In this document: in pieces, positions 1 through 6,967 of the stretch | How the letters are laid out: each line of letters opens with the position of its first letter | Numbering within the stretch: position 1 is the first letter of the stretch | DNA from: Leifsonia soli | Lineage (GTDB): Bacteria > Actinomycetota > Actinomycetes > Actinomycetales > Microbacteriaceae | NCBI RefSeq assembly: GCF_013408745.1 | Contig: NZ_JACCBJ010000001.1 | Location: 1,674,001-1,738,000 of the forward strand | Direction of reading: 5' to 3' | DNA: 64,000 nt | Translations under genes and position numbers: made by a program | Notes under the pieces: model-generated | What the model was told of the DNA's origin: nothing | The model's input: the letters and a program-made list of their open reading frames with translations, nothing else | The model's database searches: none

Positions 1-20
1 CACCCAGGACGAACCCCCAA

Positions 21-32
21 TAGCATGGGGGG
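21..32 (+). promoter_or_regulatory. Leaderless -10 element of the MarR gene
   Basis: TAGCAT at 21-26 is followed by six G residues and then ATG at 33, which places the transcription start at or next to the start codon. The -35 region lies at the window edge and cannot be judged. Confidence 0.55.
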
Positions 33-536
33 ATGGCCGACGCACGCGACGAGGTGGACCGCATCGTGGACGCCTGGCTGCGCGAGCGTCCGGACCTCGA
101 CTTCGCCCCCCTCCAGGTGCTCTCGCGGGTCGACCGGCTCTCCCGGCACCTCGACCGCGCACGCCGGGGAGCGTTCGAGCGCTCCGACCTCGACTCCTGG
201 GAATTCGACGTGCTCGCCGCTCTCCGACGTGCGGGCGCGCCGTACCAGCTGAGCCCGAAGTCGCTGCTGCAGCAGACGCTCGTGTCGTCCGGCACCATGA
301 CGAACCGCATCGACCGGCTGGTCGCCCGCGGCCTGGTCGAGCGCCGTACCGACCCCAACGACGGCCGCGGCATCCTGGTTCAGATGACGGCGCAGGGGCT
401 CACCCGGGTGGATGCGGCCATCACCCGTCTGGTGGATGCGGAGGCCGACCTCCTCGACGGCCTGTCCGCGGCCGACGCGGAACGCCTCGCCGGCCTCCTC
501 CGCAAGCTGAGCCTGGGGTTCGACGCGGAGGCGTGA
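33..536 (+). CDS. MarR family transcriptional regulator
   Basis: A 167-residue winged-helix regulator of the MarR family, which are dimeric DNA-binding proteins usually released by small ligands. The probable recognition helix is at residues 84-98 (SSGTMTNRIDRLVARG). It is followed by the typical wing RRTDPNDGRGILVQMT at 104-119, whose D-x-x-D-x-R pattern is the family hallmark. Helical dimerisation segments flank this core. The start is ATG 33, just after a -10-like element. The gene converges with the putative bacteriocin operon (ends 536 and 576). Whether it regulates that operon cannot be read from the sequence. Confidence 0.9.
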   Translation: MADARDEVDRIVDAWLRERPDLDFAPLQVLSRVDRLSRHLDRARRGAFERSDLDSWEFDVLAALRRAGAPYQLSPKSLLQQTLVSSGTMTNRIDRLVARGLVERRTDPNDGRGILVQMTAQGLTRVDAAITRLVDAEADLLDGLSAADAERLAGLLRKLSLGFDAEA

Positions 537-575
537 GCGGCTCCGAGCAGACTGCAGCGAGGCAGGAACCGCCGA

Positions 576-1676
576 TCACCGCGCCTTGAAGTACCGGAAC
601 AGATGGCGTTCGCGAACGCAGAGCGTGGCTGCCAGGGTGCCCAGAATCGCGGCAGGTGTCACCACCGCGAGGGTCTTCCCAGCCAGACCGGAGAGGGATG
701 TCGGATCCGTCGCCGTCTGAGCGAGGATCAGACCGGTCAGCCCCGGGAGGGCCAGAATGCAGCCTCCCACCGCCCAGGCGACGCACTCCGCTGCCTGTTG
801 CAGCAGCTGCGCACCCGGCAGCACACCAGCATGACGGGCCGCGGCCAATTCGAGCCGTCGACGCGTCGTTGCCGCGAAGCCGAGACCCAGGATGACCACG
901 GCTGCCACTGCGGGCGCGAAGCGCGTCAGGCGTTGATCGAACAGTGAACCGCCGTCGAACTGCGTCCCATGGGAGGCGTTGAGCTGAAGCAATTGCGGGC
1001 CGACAGCGGCGGGCCCGGACTCCTCGCCCGTACCGCCCTGTGCGCCCGGCAGGAGCACCACAGGAAGTGTGCTGACCACGTCGCCTCCAGCCGGCCACGC
1101 TTCGACCCAGCACTCGTCGAAGGCGGCGCGCGTGTCGGCGGGTGCCAGAACCGAGTAGCCGTAGCCCGGCAGCCTGCCGTCGGACGGGTAGGCGAAGAGT
1201 CCGCCAACGCGCGCGTTCCCGTTGCGGAGCGCGAGATGCGATCCAGCGGAGATTCCGAGGGTGTGCGCCACGTCTTCGGAGATGAGCACGCCCTGGCCGG
1301 GCCGCGGATCCCCGAGGGAGGTGAACCGGGAGAAGCCTGGCGAGATCTCGAAGGCGGGGATCCGCTGAGCGGGCAAGGCGGCCGGGGCCAGATCACTCCC
1401 CGCGTGGCGGATCGCCCCGGAAGCGTTCACTCCGGCGAGCTCCGTGAGGCTGTCACAGGCTTCGCCGTCGATGGCGCCCGCCATCCGGTAGATCAGCGTC
1501 GAGCCTCCGCTTTCCCGGTAGCGAGCGGCGTCGTCGCCGATTCGTCCGACGGTCAGCACGTCCGCACCGGCCAGCACGGTCACCACGGCGGCCGCGATGA
1601 TCGCGTAAAGGGCGACACGCGTCGTTCCCGAGGCGACGTTGAGCGCGGCTTCCGTCAGCGCGATCCGTATCCTCAC
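576..1676 (-). CDS. FtsX/MacB-like ABC transporter permease (bacteriocin locus)
   Basis: A 366-residue membrane protein with one transmembrane helix near residues 21-37, a long soluble region of about 200 residues, and three C-terminal hydrophobic helices (for example AVAAVVILGLGFAA and GGCILALPGLTGLILA). This is the topology of FtsX/MacB-type permeases, which move substrates out or act mechanically rather than import. The start is taken as GTG 1676 because it overlaps the ATPase stop codon as GTGA; an upstream in-frame start at 1709 would overlap far more. It is the last gene of a five-gene operon and probably forms a transporter with the ATPase. The family is clear from topology and context rather than from strong motifs. 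Confidence 0.75.
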   Translation of the reverse strand: MRIRIALTEAALNVASGTTRVALYAIIAAAVVTVLAGADVLTVGRIGDDAARYRESGGSTLIYRMAGAIDGEACDSLTELAGVNASGAIRHAGSDLAPAALPAQRIPAFEISPGFSRFTSLGDPRPGQGVLISEDVAHTLGISAGSHLALRNGNARVGGLFAYPSDGRLPGYGYSVLAPADTRAAFDECWVEAWPAGGDVVSTLPVVLLPGAQGGTGEESGPAAVGPQLLQLNASHGTQFDGGSLFDQRLTRFAPAVAAVVILGLGFAATTRRRLELAAARHAGVLPGAQLLQQAAECVAWAVGGCILALPGLTGLILAQTATDPTSLSGLAGKTLAVVTPAAILGTLAATLCVRERHLFRYFKAR

Positions 1677-2293
1677 GCGCTCCTCCCCAACTCGATGACG
1701 TCGGTGCACGCATCCCTCGTGCGTCGATCGTGGGTGGCGATCACCACGATGCTCCCGTGACCGGCACTCGCGGCGATGGCGCGGTTCACGTCTTCCGCTG
1801 TGGTCGTGTCGAGCTGGGCCGTCGGTTCATCGACGAGAAGCATGTCCGGTCGAGATGCGAGCCCTCGGGCGAGCATGAGCCGCTGGGCTTCTCCACCGGA
1901 CAGATTCGCGAAGGGCGCCGAGGCGACGTGAGACAGTCCGACTCGCGCGAGCATCGTGCGCGCCTCGACCCGTGCACTGCGGTGTGAATGGCCCCGGGCC
2001 AGCAGCGGGAGAGCCACGTGGTCCTCAGCGGTGCGGCGGGCCACACCGAGCGGGTTCTGGAAGACCCAGGCGATCGAGTCGATGCCGTCCCGCCGGAGAC
2101 TGCCTGTCGCGGGCTCGACCCACCCGGCCAGGATGCTCAGCAGTGTGCTTTTCCCCGACCCGGATGGTCCCACGAGAGCGTAGGTCCGATTCGGCCGCAG
2201 AGCGAGGTCGAGTTCGCTGAAGAGCCAGGGCCCATCGGTGAAGCGGTGGCCGAGCCCGGCCGCCACGACCTGCGGGGCATCGTCGACAGGCAT
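1673..2293 (-). CDS. ABC transporter ATP-binding protein (LolD/MacB type, bacteriocin locus)
   Basis: A 206-residue single-domain ABC ATPase. Visible motifs are Walker A GPSGSGKST at 42-50, Q-loop Gln79 in WVFQNP, signature LSGGE at 131-135, Walker B MLLVDEP at 151-157, and the switch His188 in ATHDR. Size and signature fit the LolD/MacB group, which pairs with FtsX-like permeases. A dedicated ATPase subfamily of this kind accompanies lactococcin 972-type bacteriocins. Its ATG shares one base with the upstream stop (TGATG), and its stop overlaps the permease GTG, so translation is coupled in both directions. Confidence 0.9.
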   Translation of the reverse strand: MPVDDAPQVVAAGLGHRFTDGPWLFSELDLALRPNRTYALVGPSGSGKSTLLSILAGWVEPATGSLRRDGIDSIAWVFQNPLGVARRTAEDHVALPLLARGHSHRSARVEARTMLARVGLSHVASAPFANLSGGEAQRLMLARGLASRPDMLLVDEPTAQLDTTTAEDVNRAIAASAGHGSIVVIATHDRRTRDACTDVIELGRSA

Positions 2294-3387
2294 CAGCAGC
2301 GAGGCGCCTTCCGGGTGTCGAGGCTGATCGAGCCGATCCGTGAGCCGTCACGGGGGACGACGAAGGTCTCGCCGAGCTGAGAGCCGACGATTGTCACAGC
2401 TCTGGCATGTCCCTCGTCGACGACACACCCCGTGCTCCCGGTCGTGGCGTAGACGGCAGCCGCGGGAACGCTGAAAACCGTCGTCGGCTGAGCCAAGCGG
2501 TACTGAACGGACATCCCCGGCTTCGACGCCGATCCGTCGGGCCCCGCCGCCTCGCTCCCGTTCGGGCCCGAATCGGAGCTCGAGCCCCGATATCGCAGGT
2601 ACGCCTGCGACGCAGCCAAACGTTCGAGGTCGGCGGCGGAGGTGATCCTGCCTGCGGCGTCGACGGGGATGGTGAGACCGTCGGCAACGACCACTCGGTC
2701 TCCAGCCATGACATCGTCCGGCAACGGAGTCAGTACCGCTTCGGACACCCCCTGCGGAAGCGTTGCGACGGGCCCCTGCGCCGCGACCTCCTGACCCATG
2801 CCAGTGTCGCACGACGCGATCACGACCGAGGCCGCGGGGAGCCAGATGAACCGGGCGAAGGGAAGAGTGCTCCACGACCGTGCGTCGGACGCGCCGGCGG
2901 TCTCGGCCATCCGGCTCACCGCTCTCAGCGTGCCCGCGCCGAAACGTCCGTCGACTTCGACCGGCTGGCCGAGGCGCGAGAGTTCGGCCTGAAGTGACCG
3001 AACGTCTGCTCCGGTGTCCCCCACGCTCAGGTCCCGCCACAGCGGCTGCGAGGTAGCCAAGTGGACGAGCACGGCGTCGTTCACAGTGGGCCCAGCGCTC
3101 CCCGACGCTACGGTGCTGCCGGGCTGGCAGTCGTCTGCGGTGATGGTGCCCACCGCCCGGCTCGAGAGCTTCTGTGCCGGCCGTGCGGTCACCCGCAGTG
3201 TCGCCGTCTGTTCATCCGTCGTCGTGATCTCGGTCGCTTGCACCGAGGTCGGTCGCACCGTCGATGCGATGCTCTGCGGCGCGGCAGTGGGGACCAGCAC
3301 AGCACCCGCTACAGTCCCGAGCGAGAGGATCGCGAACGCCCCGACGACAAGCAGCGGGGCGGAGAGCCGTGGCATGATCCGGTTCAC
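2293..3387 (-). CDS. Membrane-anchored peptidoglycan-binding-like protein (bacteriocin locus)
   Basis: 364 residues. An N-terminal hydrophobic helix at about residues 10-32 acts as anchor or signal. A segment at about 120-160 (LSVGDTGADVRSLQAELSRLG, then VDGRFGAGTLRAVSRM) resembles a peptidoglycan_binding_1 module. The C-terminal part is beta-rich and resembles the adaptor subunits (HlyD/MacA-like) that link an ATPase/permease pair to an extracellular task. The start is GTG 3387, which overlaps the lipoprotein stop as GTGA. Context makes it the extracytoplasmic partner of the transporter, and a cell-wall-binding role is plausible. The domain match is from pattern recognition only. Confidence 0.7.
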   Translation of the reverse strand: MNRIMPRLSAPLLVVGAFAILSLGTVAGAVLVPTAAPQSIASTVRPTSVQATEITTTDEQTATLRVTARPAQKLSSRAVGTITADDCQPGSTVASGSAGPTVNDAVLVHLATSQPLWRDLSVGDTGADVRSLQAELSRLGQPVEVDGRFGAGTLRAVSRMAETAGASDARSWSTLPFARFIWLPAASVVIASCDTGMGQEVAAQGPVATLPQGVSEAVLTPLPDDVMAGDRVVVADGLTIPVDAAGRITSAADLERLAASQAYLRYRGSSSDSGPNGSEAAGPDGSASKPGMSVQYRLAQPTTVFSVPAAAVYATTGSTGCVVDEGHARAVTIVGSQLGETFVVPRDGSRIGSISLDTRKAPRC

Positions 3388-3992
3388 TTCCCCGCCGAGA
3401 GGCCCAGCGGGTCGCCGGTGCACGCTAGGAAGTCGGCCGAGTCGACGCTGAAGGGGAACTTCTGGGTCTGCAGGTCCGCCTCATAGTCTTTGGTGCTGTA
3501 GCTGGGGGGCACCAGCTTCTTCTTGTGCAGACACGCAACCATGATCGTGTTCTCATCGAGGTGCTGCGGGTTTCGAGTCGTACTGAAGCGCAGGGCGGAG
3601 ATCACCGCCATGTCGTCATTGCACGCGTTCGCTCCCGCATTGATGTCACCGTCGCCGCTGACCGTCGATTCGCCGTAGGGGCCGGTGATCTCAACCGCGA
3701 ATCCCTTGTCCTTCATGCACGTCACGAACTGGCTCGACACCGAGGCGTAGTCCTGGTCCGTGATGGACCCCTTGGCGAGGATCTTGTGCACCACCTCGCT
3801 CGTCGTCGACCGATAGGCCTCAGCGAACTCGGCGGCCCACGGGCCCGTAAACTCTGGGACCTCGCCCTGGAAAGACGACGAAGCGGCCGCGGGACGATCC
3901 TGGACGTTCGCGGACGGGGAACACGCCGTGAGCGCGGCGGTCGCAACGATCGCAACCGCCGCGCCCGCGATTCTGAGAATCCGTGACGTCAT
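3384..3992 (-). CDS. Secreted lipoprotein of unknown function (bacteriocin locus)
   Basis: 202 residues with a lipoprotein signal: basic start MTSRILR, hydrophobic core, and lipobox L-T-A-C with the lipidated Cys24. The mature part has four further Cys (in VTCMKDKG, NACNDDM, VACLHKKK, FLACTGD), which could form two disulphides. The start at ATG 3992 overlaps the stop of the bacteriocin-like gene as ATGA; a longer in-frame reading to 4073 would lie inside that gene and is not needed. Lying directly after the peptide gene, it is a candidate immunity protein or surface partner of the transporter. That is inference, because no family was recognised. Confidence 0.75.
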   Translation of the reverse strand: MTSRILRIAGAAVAIVATAALTACSPSANVQDRPAAASSSFQGEVPEFTGPWAAEFAEAYRSTTSEVVHKILAKGSITDQDYASVSSQFVTCMKDKGFAVEITGPYGESTVSGDGDINAGANACNDDMAVISALRFSTTRNPQHLDENTIMVACLHKKKLVPPSYSTKDYEADLQTQKFPFSVDSADFLACTGDPLGLSAGK

Positions 3993-4177
3993 GACGCCTT
4001 GAAGTTGTAGTTGTATGCCACGACGCCCGTGTAGCAGGCGGCCGGTTTGGAGTAGGTACCTTTCGGCGCCCACGACCCGTAGGTGTACTTGCCGTTGCTG
4101 AACTTGTTGTAGTGCTGAACTCTGCCGTACGAATCCGGGTGGTGGTACGCCTGCGACACGCTCAGAATCTTTCGCAC
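3989..4177 (-). CDS. Lactococcin 972-like bacteriocin, no visible signal peptide
   Basis: A 62-residue basic peptide rich in Tyr, Gly, Ser and His. The stretches VSQAYHHP, a central GSW with following GTYSK, and the closing VAYNYNF resemble the lactococcin 972 bacteriocin family as remembered (VSSAY, YHH, a central Gly-x-Trp, terminal YYNF). Members are normally Sec-exported and bind lipid II. Here the reading frame is closed by a stop just upstream (TGA at 4192-4190), and only MRKIL precedes the family core, so the usual leader and the first mature residues are absent. Start GTG 4177 has a good ribosome binding site, AAAGGGG at six bases. It heads the operon of lipoprotein, adaptor, ATPase and permease. 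It could be a leaderless variant or a 5-prime-truncated relic. Confidence 0.6.
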   Translation of the reverse strand: MRKILSVSQAYHHPDSYGRVQHYNKFSNGKYTYGSWAPKGTYSKPAACYTGVVAYNYNFKAS

Positions 4178-4200
4178 CTCATACCCCTTTCATCGTGCAG

Positions 4201-4350
4201 TCACTCCGTTCGAGCCCCTTCCTCTAAGCATAGGAACACAGATATGAATATGCATATGTTTGCATTATCCAACGCACGTAATTCGCGCAGCGCAAACGAC
4301 GGGAGCTGCTCCCAGCAGACTGTTATGCCGCTCTCATAAACTCGGGCGCG
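4201..4350. promoter_or_regulatory. AT-rich control region of the bacteriocin operon
   Basis: This gap is markedly AT-richer than its surroundings. On the minus strand GATAAT (4269-4264) is a good -10 for the bacteriocin operon. Just downstream lies the perfect palindrome ATATGCATAT (4248-4257), inside a longer imperfect dyad running from GATAAT to ATATC (about 4241-4269), a plausible operator. On the plus strand TAAACT (4337-4342) lies eight bases before the glycosyltransferase ATG. A four-codon frame ATGAAAGGGGTATGA lies at 4193-4179 on the minus strand. Confidence 0.45.
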
Positions 4351-6849
4351 ATGAGACTCTCCCGACTGAAGCGACTTCCCTCTCGGGTAAAGCGCGCCGC
4401 GCGCTACGAGATCCACGCCCACTGGCGTCGGCAGCCGATCGTGCAGGGGTCGGTCTTCTACGAATCGTTCTCCGGCAACGGGATGCTCGACAACCCCGAG
4501 GCGATCTTCCGCGAGCTGCTCGCCAGCCCCGACCTCGCTCACCTCACCCACATCTGGGCGCTGTCCGACCTGACCCAGTACCGCGCCGCCGTCCAGGAGT
4601 TCGCCGGAGACGACCGGGTGAGCTTCGTCCGCTACGGGTCCGCCGCCTACTACCGTGCGCTCGCGACGAGCCAGTACCTCGTCAACAACGCGACCTTCCC
4701 GCCGGACTTCTCGAAGCGTCCCGGCCAGGTCTACCTCAACACCTGGCACGGCACGCCGCTGAAGCGGATGGGCTATGACATCGAGGACGGCGCGCTCGCC
4801 ACCGCGAACATCGTCCGCAACTTCGTGCAGGCCGACTACCTGCTCTCGGCGAACCCGTTCATGTCCGAGCAGATGTACGAGACCGGCTACAAACTGACGG
4901 GCGTCTACCGCGGCACCCTGGTCGAGGAGGGCTACCCGCGCATCGACCGGCAGTTCCTCGACGACGCCGGGCGCGAGACGGTCCGGCAGCGGCTCATCGC
5001 GGCCGGGATCCCGGTCGGCGACCGGAAGATCGTGCTCTACGCGCCGACGTGGAAGGGGCAGACCTTCGGCCGCCCCGAGGACGACCTCGACGCGCTGCTC
5101 GCGCACATCGCGCAGATCGAGGAGCGCATCGACACCAGCCGCTACGCCGTGCTGCTGAAGACGCACCAGACGGTGCACGCCCTGGCCGCGCACCGTCCCG
5201 AGCTGAAGCGGATGCTCGTCCCCAACGAGATCCCGACCAACCTGGTGCTGGGCGCCAGCGACATCCTCATCTCCGACTACTCCAGCATCTTCTTCGACTT
5301 CCTGCAGACCGGCCGGCCGATCGTGTTCTTCACGCCCGACCTCGCCGACTACGCGGGCACCCGCGGGCTGTACTTCGAGCCGGAGGAGTGGCCCGGCCCC
5401 GTGCTGCTCTCCGCCCGGGAGGTCGGCGACGCGCTGCACGCGATCGCCGAGGCAGGCGACGCCATCCCCGCCGAGTCGCGGGAGCGCTACCTCGACATGC
5501 AGCGCCGGTTCACCCCGTACGAGGACGGCGGCGCCTCGCGCCGGGTCGTCGACATCGTGTTCCGCGGCGTGCGCGACGGGTACCGCCTGCGCACCGACCT
5601 CGCCGACGACGGACGGCAGAAGATCCTGCTGTACCTCGGCGGGATGCGCCCCAACGGCATCACGACCTCCGCCCTGAACCTGCTCAACAACATCGATCAC
5701 GAGCGGTACGACGTCTCCGCGTTCTTCGCGCAGAGCCGGTCACGGGTCGTCATCGCCAAGCAGCGGCAGATCCATCCCGCTGTCCGGCAGTTCCCCCGGG
5801 TCGGCGGGATGAACGGGACGAAGCTGCTCCACGCCGCCCGGCACCTCGACTTCCGCCGCGGGCGGATCGCGCAGCACGCCGACATCCCGGCCCAGAACCG
5901 GCTGTGGGACGACGAGTGGTACCGCTGCTTCGGCGAGAGCCGGTTCGACTACGTCGTCGACTTCTCCGGGTACGGACCGTTCTGGGCGACCCTGCTGCTG
6001 CACTCCCCGGACGCCCAGCGCGCGATCTGGCTGCACAACGACCTGGCGTCCGACGCGCACCGCGAGGTCAACGGCGAGAAGCGGATGCTGCACAGCCTCA
6101 CGCAGATCTTCACGCTGTACAGCCAGTACGACCACCTGGTCTCGGTCTCCCCCACGCTCTCCGAGATCAACCGGGACTCCCTCGCCGAGTACGCCGCGCC
6201 GGAGAAGTTCGTGTCGGCGCTGAACACCGTCGATGCCGAGCACATCCTGGAGAACGCGGCCGCCGATCTGCACGAGCTGACCTTCGACGAGGAGACCGGG
6301 AGCATCCCGGACTGGGCCGAGCTGCTGCTCGCGGACGACGACGTCACGACGTTCGTCAACGTGGGCCGGCTGTCGCCGGAGAAGAACCAGGCGCGCCTCA
6401 TCCGGGCCTTCGCCGCGGTGCACGCGGACAATCCGCGGACGCGCCTCGTCATCGTCGGATCGGGTCCGCTGGCCGGTCAGCTCGAGGGTCTGGTCGCCGA
6501 GCTGGGTCTCGAGGGCTCGGTGTTCCTGACCGGGATGCAGCGCAATCCGCACGCCATCATGGCGAAGGCCGACTGCTTCGTGTTGTCGAGCGACTACGAG
6601 GGCCAGCCGATGGTCCTGCTGGAGGCGCTGGTGCTGCAGCTGCCGATCGTGACCGTCGAGTTCGCCTCGGCCAAGAACGCCCTCCCGCCGGGGAGCGGGA
6701 TGATCGTCCCGCAGTCGGTGGACGGCGTCGCCGAGGGGATGCGCGCGTTCCTCCGTGGCGACGTTCCGGACAGCCACTTCGACTACCACGCCTACAACCG
6801 CAAGGCCGTCGCCGAGTTCTACCGCGCGATCGGCGCCCCCGCCGCCTGA
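4351..6849 (+). CDS. Fused CDP-glycerol glycerophosphotransferase-like / GT4 glycosyltransferase
   Basis: 832 residues in two enzyme parts. The N-terminal 400 residues resemble the TagF/TagB CDP-glycerol:glycerophosphotransferase family, with YLNTWHGTPLKRMG near residue 128 and LISDYSSIFFDFLQTGRP near 305. These enzymes build teichoic acid-type polymers at the inner face of the membrane. From about 420 a GT-B, GT4-type glycosyltransferase follows: LYLGGMRPNGI at its start, FVNVGRLSPEKNQARLI near 670, and the donor-site EGQPMVLLEAL near 750. Start ATG 4351 follows TAAACT by eight bases. No signal or membrane helix is evident. A role in wall or surface glycopolymer synthesis is inferred, and the exact sugar or polyol is unknown. 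Confidence 0.85.
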   Translation: MRLSRLKRLPSRVKRAARYEIHAHWRRQPIVQGSVFYESFSGNGMLDNPEAIFRELLASPDLAHLTHIWALSDLTQYRAAVQEFAGDDRVSFVRYGSAAYYRALATSQYLVNNATFPPDFSKRPGQVYLNTWHGTPLKRMGYDIEDGALATANIVRNFVQADYLLSANPFMSEQMYETGYKLTGVYRGTLVEEGYPRIDRQFLDDAGRETVRQRLIAAGIPVGDRKIVLYAPTWKGQTFGRPEDDLDALLAHIAQIEERIDTSRYAVLLKTHQTVHALAAHRPELKRMLVPNEIPTNLVLGASDILISDYSSIFFDFLQTGRPIVFFTPDLADYAGTRGLYFEPEEWPGPVLLSAREVGDALHAIAEAGDAIPAESRERYLDMQRRFTPYEDGGASRRVVDIVFRGVRDGYRLRTDLADDGRQKILLYLGGMRPNGITTSALNLLNNIDHERYDVSAFFAQSRSRVVIAKQRQIHPAVRQFPRVGGMNGTKLLHAARHLDFRRGRIAQHADIPAQNRLWDDEWYRCFGESRFDYVVDFSGYGPFWATLLLHSPDAQRAIWLHNDLASDAHREVNGEKRMLHSLTQIFTLYSQYDHLVSVSPTLSEINRDSLAEYAAPEKFVSALNTVDAEHILENAAADLHELTFDEETGSIPDWAELLLADDDVTTFVNVGRLSPEKNQARLIRAFAAVHADNPRTRLVIVGSGPLAGQLEGLVAELGLEGSVFLTGMQRNPHAIMAKADCFVLSSDYEGQPMVLLEALVLQLPIVTVEFASAKNALPPGSGMIVPQSVDGVAEGMRAFLRGDVPDSHFDYHAYNRKAVAEFYRAIGAPAA

Positions 6850-6881
6850 CCCGCGCCCCCACCCCGCCCCGCCGTCCCCGC

Positions 6882-6957
6882 CCCCGCCGTCAAGTCCGCG
6901 ATTTCTGACCGCTCGAGCGGCGTGTCGCGGTAAGGAATCGCGGACTCGACGGCGGGG
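6882..6957. terminator. Long palindrome, family 1 (bidirectional terminator)
   Basis: Arms 6882-6903 and 6936-6957 pair over 22 bases with one mismatch. The loop holds a second palindrome, CCGCTCGAGCGG. It starts 32 bases after the glycosyltransferase stop and lies between two convergent genes. The core GCCGTCAAGTCCGC recurs at 53671-53746. No U-tract is present. Confidence 0.65.
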
Positions 6958-6967
6958 CGGGGCGGGG

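Noticed and set aside
576..4177. Simple drug-efflux ABC operon as the explanation of the five-gene cluster
   Set aside because: The first gene encodes a bacteriocin-like small peptide and the adaptor has a peptidoglycan-binding-like module, which fits a bacteriocin locus better. The alternative remains possible if the peptide match fails.
4201..5700. Minus-strand frame of 499 codons opposite the glycosyltransferase
   Set aside because: Composition is that of an antisense shadow, and the plus strand carries clear TagF/GT4 motifs over the same bases.
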